DNA from: Viscum album | Taxonomy: Eukaryota > Streptophyta > Magnoliopsida > Santalales > Viscaceae | Assembly (NCBI GenBank): GCA_963277665.1 | Contig: OY728158.1 | Location: forward strand, 599,378,818-599,442,817 | Reading direction: 5' to 3' | Length of the DNA stretch: 64,000 bases | In this document: positions 52,632 through 62,922 of the stretch, one piece after another | Position numbering within the stretch: the stretch's first letter is position 1 | Layout: every line of letters begins with the position of its first letter | Made by a program: the position numbers and the translations under genes | The notes under the pieces: model-generated | What the model was told of the DNA's origin: nothing | Seen by the model: only the letters and a program-made list of their open reading frames with translations | Databases searched by the model: none

Positions 52632-53620
52632 ATGATCACGTATTCTTTGGAAGACCATGTGAAAGAAATCCATGAGTCAGACCCCAAGTACATGGTGATG
52701 TGGGAACACTTTTCAAGGGATAAATATAATCCAAGGTTATCCTTAGATGATAATGACATGATCTACATCTATAAGAGAATAGTTTTACCAATTTCCTTGG
52801 GAGAGGAGTTGATGAGAGACTCTCATTATTCAAAGTAGGAATATCATCTAGGGTATAAGATTATATACCATGGAATCTAACATCCGTTTTGGTGGATATG
52901 TATGAAGAGAGATGACACTAGTTTTATCTTGTGATACCTTACCTGTCACAGGATAAAGACCAAGCATAAACATCTTGGTGGCTTTCTTTATCCACTTTTG
53001 GTGACAATGTTGAAGTGGGAGGATGTGATAATGGATTTAATGACAGGGTTACCCAAGACCTCAAAGAGTCATGATTCTATTTGGGTGATAGTTGATAAGA
53101 TAATGAAAGTATCACATTTATTATTGATCTGAGAGACTCACTCTATAGATGAGTTAAGAAAGATAAATTTCTAATAGATTTTATAACTCTATGGAGTGAA
53201 TTAGAATATCAAATTAGATAAAGATGAAAGTTTTACATAATGGGTTTTAGAAGTATTGTAGAAGTATTTAGGAACTTAATTGAAGCTGAGTATAACGTAT
53301 TATCTTCAAAATGATGTACAGTCATATAGGATGATCCATATCCTCGAGGACATGATTGAAGGATGCATCCTTGACCGTGCTGGAGTATGGGATGAGTACC
53401 TATCCTTGATTGAGTATACATAAAAGAATAGTTTCCATGCTTATATTCATATGGAACCTTTTGAGGCTCTCTAGGGATAACTGTTCCAATCACTACTTTG
53501 TTGGCATGAAGTAGGTGATGCAATAATTGTTTGGAAAATTATAGTGTAGGATAAATTTGAGTGGGTGTGGTTGATTGGGAAGCAGTTGGTTACCACTTAG
53601 ATTAGACAGTGATCATATGA
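52632..53620 (+). pseudogene. D integrase (broken)
   Basis: The N-terminal part is an open stretch to 52838 with IVLPISLGEELMRDSH, the equivalent of the VP...EEAH motif. Then FWWICMKRDD and a zinc-binding CHRIKTKH remnant follow near 52890-52965. The core has WEDVIMDLMTGLPKT and DSIWVIVDK near 53010-53100. The late part has KNSFHAYIHMEPFEAL near 53425-53475. Integrase after RNase H is the Ty3/Gypsy order and separates D from Copia elements. Stops and shifts inactivate it. Confidence 0.8.
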
Positions 53621-53789
53621 TGGTAGAAGGAGATGACTTTTGGAGTTCACTGTCAGTGATCAAGACTTCTTTTGGGTGTCACCTTGGTTGGGGCATCATC
53701 CCTTGTGGAAGAATGGGAATTTGGTTCCATGGTTTGTGGTAATTCTTTAGATCACTTGATGCATTGGATAATTATATTACCAAAAGGAA

Positions 53790-54070
53790 CTTTCCCATGT
53801 TATCAAGGGATGGATGATGTGTTCCATATTTCTCAGCTTTCATAGGTACATGCTTGGTCTTGCACATGTGATTAACTTTGATGAAATTGAGTTGAAACTA
53901 TCTATATATTTTATAGAGTGCCCAATGTGTATATTAGATTGGAGAAAGAAGGTGTTATAGGGGAAATAATGTCACTTTTTTGAATCTTATGACAACATGG
54001 ATGGATCTAGGTGGAAATATGAGATTGGGATTATTATATCCATGCTCAGTGGCTTGAGTTGTTTGACCAG
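53790..54070 (+). pseudogene. D integrase C-terminus with chromodomain trace
   Basis: DDVFHISQLS and HVINFDEIELKLSIYF near 53815-53910 match the VFHVSxLRK and LQLxEDLSY region of chromoviruses. Then VPNVYIRLEKE and, after a stop, ILWQHGW near 53990, equivalent to the VLWxHH segment of the chromodomain. This supports placement in the chromovirus branch. The region is very decayed. Confidence 0.55.
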
Positions 54071-54111
54071 GACCACTATAGACTCATATTGGGAATGATA
54101 ATTCCTTATAG

Positions 54112-56004
54112 TGTATACTTTAAAGTCAGAAAACATTTCTTTCTAATATATTAAGTCATGTTCCCATATTCTCCGTTGATATTTTAGCTTGAGACTCACT
54201 TGGGTAAGGAATTAAGGGATTTTAAATATATTTTTGGTAGTTTTTAGATCATTTTTTGTCCAAAAAGGGCTACACTATAGCTGTGGTGGTCCCTAGTGAC
54301 CCCTGTTTGAAATAGGAAAGTGGATAATGGTGTTTTCATAGGAATGGTTTGTTGGGGATGCACATGTGGGCCTTGACTTGGGAGACCTCACCATGACCGT
54401 GGTGATGTAAAACATCATGGGATATGGTGACACATAGTTGGTCTAGGCCATGTTGGGGGAATGTTTTAAGCCACCACAACATGATGGAGGTTTTTTTGAA
54501 AGTTGGGATTGAATTAAAATGGATGGATCCTTCACCTTATTCCTTGGATATTGATAATTTTAAAGGTAAAATGGGTGAGATCATTATGAGGGGTTTTTAA
54601 CGCATTACTAATTTGATTCTCCCCTTTATTATTTTATTGAAACTCTTTCACTTGATGAATAATTTCAATAGGATGAATTTTAGATGTCCTCTCACGAATT
54701 TTAGGGAAAATATTTAGATGAAACTCCTTTATAAATCTATAAACTTTGGTGATTCATCCTACTTGAATCTCTTTGATTTACCTTGATGTAAATAAAACCT
54801 TAGAAAGTAGAGGCTGATCTTATTAATAAAGATTCATGAGAGCCATGTATCTCTTTTATTTCCATTGTCCAAGAGTGATGAATATTCTTTTTTCATTAAA
54901 TATATTGAAGACCACTATTGTCAGTAATTTTCTATGGGTATGTGTTTATTCTACCCCTTGGAATGAATTTTTCATGAATATAATTCTATCACATTTTTGG
55001 TTCCTTGTTGGAATAGGTTTTTAGAGTTTGTGGTGTGAAATATTGTTTAATTTAGTGCGTGAACACGATTTAGGTGAAGAAACAGTTGATGATTCATGAA
55101 ATTGACATCAACACTCTTGAGGTAGGAAGTTCCTTACCAAGAAGAGGATGTGTGTATGATTGTTAGAATGATATAAAATTTCATTCTTATATGCTTAGAC
55201 CATTCTTGAGTTTGATCACATGTGTGTGCATGTGTAGCCTGTGAGACAATGTTTGATATTTTATCACATGTGTGCATGTGTGTAGCCCATGAGGCCTATG
55301 TTTGAGTTTGATCTCATGTGCGTGTTTGTATACTATTACCCATGATACTATGCCTTTGGTTATACGTGACTGATATGAAGATAATATTTCCATGGGATTT
55401 ATTTTGTATATTCTATGTTTTTTTGTTATATGCATGGTACCAAAGTGTCTGGTGGACCCATTATGGCTTAGTGTAACTAGAGGGGGAGTGTGTTCAGACG
55501 CTTCATGCGACAAGATGAAAAGAACGAGTTGGACGATGTGTTTTGATGGCCTTGTGGCTTGAACTAGGGGCATGATGGTATTTTTTTTATCTAACCGAGA
55601 GGCAACAATGTTCATGATGGTATTTGGGGACCTGAACCAAGGCATATTTCCAAGGAATGATTTTCTTTTATTCTAACCTAAGGTAGTGTCAGGATATAAT
55701 GACCTTATGGTTTGATCAATATCAGAGATGGGGCATGATGACTTGTGGACTGACCCAAGTCTAGTTCACCTTGTGGTTTCTATGGAGTACATGTACTGAC
55801 ATTTTTTCACTCTACTTTACATCTTCTGTTGTGATTATATTTCTAGTATGGAGTCGAATCAGGTATGGCCGGGGTTTGTGGTGGCTTGGTTAGCGCACGG
55901 CTACTCAGTATAAGACCATGTGTGGTTTTGTTTCTTATTATCTATTATCATGAAATACACTCTTATTAATGTGCAATTTTTTGAGGATTCATTGTTGGTT
56001 TCCT
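54112..56004 (+). repeat. D 3' LTR, first part
   Basis: It starts at about TGTATACTTTAAAG (start certain to a few bases) and aligns with the 5' LTR. It contains the uninterrupted equivalent of E's target at 54940-54944. It is interrupted by solo LTR F at the duplicated TTCCT. The minus-strand ORF at 55187-55645 (152 codons) lies wholly inside this LTR and is considered chance. Confidence 0.7.
56000..56004. repeat. Left TSD of F (TTCCT)
   Basis: Exactly repeated at 59920-59924. Confidence 0.85.
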
Positions 56005-57208
56005 TTTAACATCCCTATATTTTAAAAGAACACTATGTTTGATAGCATATTCAACATGTAACACTGGGTTTAAACGAACCATGACATATTATTAAAATAT
56101 TATTATTTAAAACTAGAACTTAAATTAGAGAATATCAATATGGTTAAATAACTTATTAAATTTATATAATGTTCCTAAGAAAATTTTAATTTCTTTATAA
56201 ATTCTAATTAACTAGTCACTGAATTTTAATCAAAGTCAATTTTATTCATTGAAAATATGTTTTCTACAAAAAACAATCTTTTTTTGCTTTACGTGAGAAA
56301 ATACTATAATTAATATTTTTACTCTTTTAGAAAATTTATTTAACAAAATTGAATTAATTTTTGAAATTATAATATCAATATTAACTTATGGTAAAAGTTT
56401 GGTATTTTTCAGAAAATATTACTTTTTTAGCGAATAGTGAAAAATACTATTTTTTATTAAATTGCAATTTCATTTTTAATAAATTAAGTAATTTAAAAGT
56501 CCCATTATTAATTAAATTTAATTTAAATGAAAAATAAGTATTATTTAGGTTTACATTATCTAATTAATTACTTTTAAATCATCTTGATACTGAATTTTAA
56601 AATAATATTTTAGGATTTAAAACACTTTTTTTAAAACTATTTTAAAGTGCATAATGTTTCTACATTTTAGCTAGTTAAAATAACCCCTAATGGGGAATGA
56701 TTTAAATTAAAGTTATAGATTATATATCTATAAATATTAATTTAAATTAATTTAATTATTATTACTTTTTATATAGTTATTCTAAAACCATCTTATGCTT
56801 GAAAAATGCATTTCTTGAAAAACCATTTTTTCGACACATCTATGGGTTTCATTCAAAATTAAAATTTCCTTATTATGTGAGTTTAATTTTAAAAAATGGA
56901 TTCCATGTTTTTAATAATAATAATTTATATTATATAATAAGTTCAACATAATTTTTTACCATAATTAATAGTGAAAATAATAAAAATGAATTATCACGGT
57001 TAAGGTAAAAATGGGTTTATCGGGGGGTTAAAATAAAACGATAGAAGTTAAAAATGACCCAAACATGTATAATTACTATTTTATGGTCATATTTAGACCT
57101 TATATATTATAATTATATAAAATGGACTATTTTGTATCCTTGTTTCATGAGAAAAACATGGGTGTAATTCTTTCTTTTCAAAAATTTGAAGCGTGTCCAC
57201 TCCCTCAC

Positions 57209-57218
57209 TTATAAAAGG
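57209..57218 (+). promoter_or_regulatory. TATA box in solo LTR F
   Basis: TTATAAAAGG after CTCAC, equivalent to the minus-strand boxes of B1 and N1. It lies about 335 bases upstream of the first palindromic box. Confidence 0.55.
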
Positions 57219-57544
57219 CCACCCCTGTTATCTCATTTACACACATATAAAACCCATTTTTAGTCCAATAACTACAAAAAAAATTCATTAATTATATAGA
57301 ATCATATTATAATCATTTTTTATCGTAAATCTAATCTAGGAAGGTTTTAGGTATTATCCTCAAGAGGTGGTTCGAAGAAGAGGTGACATCCTTAAAAGAG
57401 TGTTTTATTTTATTTATTATTCCACATCCTTAAAATATTATTAAACCATGATGATATAATACCATAATTAATTAAATATACTGATATTTTTTATTTCAAT
57501 TGAATCAACTACAAATATCTCCTCCTCCCTCAAATGGGAAACGA

Positions 57545-58155
57545 AACCGTTGATTGTGTGTTTGGCGGACTACCGCCTTGCGAACTGATGTAATTCATTT
57601 TCCATAACCTATTAACATGGATAAATATAATGATTAATTCAGAATTTATATATGATATTTATAATATTATTATACTTTTTTAATTATAATATTACACACA
57701 CCTTCTTACATTCCATTCCTTAGGCAATATGATAACATCGCTCATGTGTATGGAAGACCAACGCCTAGCAAAGCGATGTGATTCATTTTTCACCTATGAT
57801 TTAAATGAAAGGTATTGAGGATTAAATTAATGGTTACATATGATAATAATTAAATATTAAACATTATAAAAAATTAATATATCACATAATTTCGAACTTT
57901 ACCATCCATTGAAAATGTTAACATTGTTCGTGTGTACGATGGACCACCGCTTCGCAAAGCGATGTGTTTCATTTTTATTATCACATAAAATTGATGGTAT
58001 GTGTAATTTTATTTAAATAAATAATATAATATTTATGATATATTTATCATTAGTTAAGGATAAAAAACACTTATCTTCTTTCTAACATGATCATCGAAAA
58101 ATGGAAACGTTACTCATGCGTATGTACGACCAACCGTCTCCATGATTGTAACATA
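57545..58155 (+). repeat. Four CpG-bearing palindromic boxes at about 187-base period
   Basis: The boxes start with AAC at 57545, 57734, 57920 and 58106, giving intervals of 189, 186 and 186. Each is about 60 bases with the same layout: AACATCGCTC, TGTGTACG, a GGACTACCGCC-like core, AAAGCGATGTG, then TTCATTTTTC. Box 1 has the perfect core palindrome GGCGG-ACTA-CCGCC at 57564-57577. Box 2 has perfect 8-bp arms at 57735-57742 and 57772-57779. Sequence between boxes is AT-rich and less conserved. They lie downstream of the TATA box and would be transcribed. Confidence 0.8.
57735..57779. repeat. Palindromic box 2 of F, 8-bp perfect arms
   Basis: ACATCGCT at 57735-57742 and AGCGATGT at 57772-57779 are exact reverse complements. 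The same arms occur in box 3 (57921-57965), with two substitutions in the left arm. Confidence 0.8.
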
Positions 58156-59919
58156 GTTCATTTTTCATAACCATATTTCATAGTCGGTTTTAAAAGTATA
58201 ATTTATTTATAAAAATAATAATTATTTCATTATTATAATTAAATATATTATTAAATAATAATCTTTTTACCCTTAGTCAACTTACCAAATTTATTTTGGA
58301 CATATGAGTCATTTATCGCTAAAACATCCAACGTGAGATTAAATGGTTAAGTAATTGAATATGAAATGGTAAAAAATAAAATAAAATTAATGATAAACAT
58401 TAAATAGGTTCTTAAGAAATTAGATAATTAAGAAAACTTTATTATTTAGGATTATAAGGAACACACGTGATGATTTGGGATCGAGGAAAGGGTTTCATCT
58501 CAAAACTTCATTATTTAAGACACATGTTATTTTATACACCTACTTTATTTTATATAGTTAATATAATGGAAATTTAAATATTATATCATGAATAATTCAT
58601 AATTATTAGTATTTTATGTTAAAATTCACTTACTTTATTCGTGGGGGTCATGATTCAAAAGTTACCAAAGAAGACAATGTTTATGCTTCAATCACATTTT
58701 AATTAGGACAATTTATGCTTGAATTTACATTAAAGGAAATTAATTGATCATTGTCTAAAAAAACCATTTTAATTTTACTCTAATATTTTTATTTATAAAA
58801 TTTTCAATAAATATTACCATTTTAATCTCTAATTTACTTAAAATTATTTAGAAAATGTTATTAAGAAGATATTAATTTTTTATAAAATCATTTCCCTTCC
58901 AAATCCATGTTTTCGAAAAAAAATTTAAAGAATGTTTGTAATATTATAAAATTATTTATTAATGAAATATTAAACCATGTTTTAATTAAAAAAATAGTAT
59001 TACAAAATTTTCCCATCATTTAAAAAATGATGAACCTTTTGAATTTTTACCCAAGTGTGAAAGGAATGTATTTTTAAATTATACAACATGTATGAAATTA
59101 CCCACTATAATGACCACTGTTTTCTTTTAAGATTACATTATAATTTTCTAGGATTATTTTAAAATTAAAGTATTTCCATAATATTTTTCGATTTTTTAAG
59201 TTTTTTAAAAATGATTTAAAAAAATGGAAATGTTATTTTCTCAAGAATGTTTTTTCCTTTTAAAATCACATATATTAACCAATGAAGAAAACCATTAATT
59301 TTATGGAATGATTATAATTTTTTATACATGTCTCTCACATATATACCTATCTAATTACACATTCCTTTAATAGTATAATACAACCCCTATAATCATATAT
59401 CAAATTAATTTAACAATAACTTTCATTTAATTATGATATAAATCAAGATTATTCAACACAATTTATTTCAATGGGTAATTCGTATTCTATTCCTTATGAT
59501 TTATTTATTTTATATAGCACACATAGATCATGAATATGTTTTCATGGGTGTACCTGGATATCACTATAATGCATTGGGTAAAGATTTATTTTCAAGAGGC
59601 ACTATGCATAGGATTGGGGAGTAAAACTAATATGTTATGGGACTTTTTCCACGATGTGATATTGTCTAAGATATTAGCCTTGAATCATTTTTAGGTAAAG
59701 TGTTTTATTACTATCATATTACATATGATTCCATGATCTTATGACCCCATTATCATATTATTCCATAATGTTTTGATAACATGTTATTTAGACTCACGTT
59801 GATTTATTATGAACCAAGTATTACGAAGACACTAGGCCTCATGAAATGTTGGTTTTGATTAATATATCTTTATGTTAAAAATCATGTGATGATATGTGTA
59901 AAAGTCTCGGGTCTCTATA

Positions 59920-59924
59920 TTCCT
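59920..59924. repeat. Right TSD of F (TTCCT)
   Basis: Exact partner of 56000-56004. Confidence 0.85.
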
Positions 59925-60372
59925 ACCATGTTTATACTTACACCATACATAGGAATCTTGATGCATGTGTACACTTCATGATCAGGGATACAAGAAAGGG
60001 AATGTCCATAGTGATAGGTAAATAAGAGACAAATCATGAGGATCAAAGGCAGTTTCAAGATGGAATTCAGAGTGATTCTATAATGTTTTTACTTACCTGT
60101 ATTTCTCACACTCTTCTTAGATCTTCTACTTTGGGGACTTTGTTTATTTTCTGTATTAATTTAGATACTTTCCATGCCTTATGATGTAGAACTATTTATT
60201 TTTTTCACCGTGTTATTATTTATGCTTATCTTTATTGATACTAAGGGTATATTCTCCCCACTGATGGACTTCATACCCACACTACTACTCAGAAACCTAT
60301 TGCATACAGGGAGGTGCACATGAGGCTATGTGTAAATCTATCTCGAACCTAATGATTCGGGTTGGGTAACTA
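59925..60372 (+). repeat. D 3' LTR, second part
   Basis: It resumes the D LTR after F and aligns with 48495-48946, including the TCATGATCA...GATACA block and the CCTCTTGCATA/AGGGAGGTG-type block near the end. The terminus GGGTAACTA is degenerate. Confidence 0.7.
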
Positions 60373-60377
60373 TAAAA
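60373..60377. repeat. Right TSD of D (TAAAA)
   Basis: Partner of 37371-37375. Confidence 0.5.
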
Positions 60378-61983
60378 TGATCGTGAAAATGTTTTTAAGA
60401 AAAAAAGACTTTATATCATTTTTTTGGGTAGGGAATCTTTCTTCTACATGTTCACATTCTTCAAAAATATTTCACTGGTGTTTTTATGTATACTTAAACA
60501 TTTGAGAAATTTTATTTTTACTAAATTTTAATTTCATTAAAAATTATTAAAAGGAATATTTTTAAATGTTTTCCATATGAATCACCTTTGATTTTTTACA
60601 AAAGTATAAAAAGAATATTTTTTTGAACATATACATCATGGAATAATTTTACCTCCATCATATATATCCTTCACCCTGAATATTACTTCATAAGTTGGAA
60701 ATGATTTCCAATAAAAATAATATTATCATTTTCTATGAATTCTAGTTTTTAAAAGTAACCAAAAAAGGGATGTTTTCTGTTGATTTTTAGAGAATATTTT
60801 AAATACTTTTATAAAAGATATTTTTATCTATGTAAAAATCCTTTAATGTAATCAAACAAGCCTGGCCAACCTGACACATCACCCATGTGTTCTTGGAATA
60901 AGGCCTAAAGTGTGTTCCTGGTCACCATGGGTTGGTGACAATCACATTGTTATCAAAAAACACAACCATAGGAGATATTTCATCATGAAATATAACATAA
61001 AATATCTCATGTATAACAAAATAAATGTAAACAACCAAAGTACTTCCTGGAAGAAAGATACATAACCATGAAACACACAAAAAAATCAAAAATTCTAAAT
61101 ACATAAGTAAAACCATCCAATACAAAAATCAAGTCTCTATATGACCATATGTCACTACTATTCCCACTAATTATGAAGATGACATTGACCAATAGAATTC
61201 AGTGAGCTACATGAATCCTTTCAATTTACCTATATCCCAAAAAACCAATTCTTTATACACCCAAAGGTATATGAAGGGTGTGATTAAAATTCTCAGTATG
61301 ATACCACCATGATTCTATACAATGTTCATCACCATGTAACCATTATTTCTATCTTGAAAATTAAACAAGTTTTGTAAATCATTTCATTTGAAAATATTTC
61401 TCATAAAACATCTTTATTTTCATTTAAATAAATCTATATTGAATTCCACAAGAATATTAATGTAAAAATGAAAGATAAATAGAGGGAAAAAAAATCCAAA
61501 ACCATAATAACAATTATATAAGATAAACCTATGAGAAACCAAACATGATAAAATACCATTATGTAGAAAACCAAGAACAAGTTTGGATCTAGCCTATGGG
61601 AATATGTTATAGGATATGAAAAGGAACACCAAGGTGGTGTAATGTGATTCTTTTTGACACTGAGTCCCGTTACAGTCATTTGGTATAAATCCTATCAAAA
61701 AAAATCTATAACTTAATGGATACCAAATACCTATGGGATCCACACAGACTAAGGTTTTCCTATGTCCATAACTTGATGCATCCAAGGTTACTAAAGTGTA
61801 ATGTTTTTAGAAAAAATCATGTATAATATGACCATAAATTTATAAAATATCTTTACAAGTAAATCATCATTGCTCCCAGACTTGAAAAACCATTTTAGTG
61901 ACAAACCATCTTTTAGGAATTTCATCAAACACATGAAATGCATATAACTATTTTTAAAGAAAAACTCATTTAAAACACTTTTC
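60378..61983. other. Unresolved AT-rich repeat sequence, probably host LTR X
   Basis: If D is inserted in X, this should be X's continuation. The orientation and some A/T-rich blocks resemble the middle of the B-family LTR, but I could not align it convincingly. A TGGTATCATACTGAG sequence on the minus strand near 61295-61310 looks like a tRNA-Met PBS, so part of another minus-strand element may be here. The short minus-strand ORFs at 60922-61785 have no family features. Confidence 0.3.
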
Positions 61984-62922
61984 TATGACACCCAAGATTC
62001 AATTTCATAAAATAACCCTATTTTATATAAAATCAATCAATTTAATAAACCAAACCAAAGTACTTTAAAATTATATCAAGTAAATATTGAGATAAAACCA
62101 TTTTATAGAGACACCTACCGCCCAAATAGAGGATACTCACTCACCTTCAAAATCAGTGAGAAAAAACTAGGAGGTAGAGTACTCAGAAGTAAAGATCTAT
62201 AAGAAACATCTTCAATTACATATCAAAACATTTATATTTTGAAACCACATCCCATTAGAGTTCTACCAAAATAATATTAAGAGAGATATAGAAATACGAG
62301 AAGAGATTATGTGGAAACTAGAATATACCTTGAAGATATCCTCCAATAACAAAGTGAAATCCCTAAATAAAAGAAGAGAGAATCTATTAAGGAATCGAGG
62401 GGAGGCTGATTCAAGCTAAAGATGGATTTGGGGTATATTATAGTTAAAAACAACTAACTATATTAGGTTAATTTTATAATTTTAATAAATTCATATAGGT
62501 CACATGGTTAGGCTCCATGGTTAGGTTGCATGGTTCAAAAAAACATGTTCTAACCATGTGGTAGATACCAACCCATAAACTATGAGGCATAATATTAACT
62601 ATGAATAACCACATGGTTAGAAAAACCATGATCAAGTTTCAAGACATCCTTTGGACCCAAACTAATTCATCCTCATGATTTTCATAGAAAATAATACAGT
62701 TTAAAAACTATGTTTGAACCATGAAAATCACTAATAGAACCAGTGGATATATTTAAAATGTTTAAAATATGGTTAGTACAATCCATGTTCAAATCATGTG
62801 TATGAATTGTTTCACCAAAATTTACAAATTATTAATCCTTTACCCAATACATCCTTCAAAACCTCAAAAGAGATAAACTAAGCCTAAAATTAAAACATAC
62901 CCATGTCCTAGAGGATGTCACA
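61984..62922 (-). repeat. LTR G, C-like, possibly a solo LTR
   Basis: The right end on the minus strand reads TGTGACATCCTCTAGG and resembles the start of the C LTR. The left end, GGGTGTCATA on the minus strand, is nearly its inverted counterpart. It carries a perfect 11-bp inverted repeat at 62501-62560 of the CATGGTT type seen in C. TSD candidates are weak: TTTCT on the left (if the end is at 61985) against TTTAT on the right. It could be a solo LTR or an LTR of a larger, poorly preserved element. Confidence 0.4.
62501..62560. repeat. Inverted repeat in LTR G, 11-bp perfect arms
   Basis: CACATGGTTAG at 62501-62511 and CTAACCATGTG at 62550-62560 are exact reverse complements. Another CATGGTTAG/ACCATG pair follows near 62612-62630. 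Confidence 0.7.

Larger units (their letters stand above)
56005..59919 (+). mobile_element. Solo LTR F of the B-family type
   Basis: 3915 bases from TTTAACATCCC (for TGTAACACCC) to GGGTCTCTATA (for an ACA end), flanked by an exact TTCCT duplication. It has the structure of a B-family LTR in sense-plus orientation: TATA box at 57209-57218, then four palindromic boxes. No internal region or second LTR is present, so it is a solo LTR left by recombination between the two LTRs of one insertion. The D LTR resumes on both sides. Confidence 0.85.
37376..60372 (+). mobile_element. Element D: decayed Tekay/Del-like chromovirus, hosting E and F
   Basis: An old plus-strand Ty3/Gypsy element. After removing the two insertions, the 5' LTR is about 2.37 kb and the 3' LTR about 2.34 kb. 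Between them the order is PBS, gag, protease, RT, RNase H, integrase and a chromodomain trace, as in plant chromoviruses. It carries many stops and frameshifts. The LTRs are strongly diverged, in keeping with it being older than E and F. The Tekay/Del assignment rests on gene order, the C-terminal trace and long LTRs, and could shift to another chromovirus clade. Confidence 0.8.

Noticed and set aside
55187..55645. 152-codon minus-strand ORF
   Set aside because: It lies within D's 3' LTR, reads antisense to the element, shows no family motif, and is not open in the 5' LTR copy.
57545..58155. CRISPR-like spaced repeats
   Set aside because: Only four degenerate, palindromic units with about 130-base AT-rich spacers that are themselves related, inside an LTR of a plant element.
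60922..61785. Overlapping hydrophobic minus-strand ORFs suggestive of a small membrane protein
   Set aside because: Overlap in different frames, no start context or family match, and repeat surroundings.
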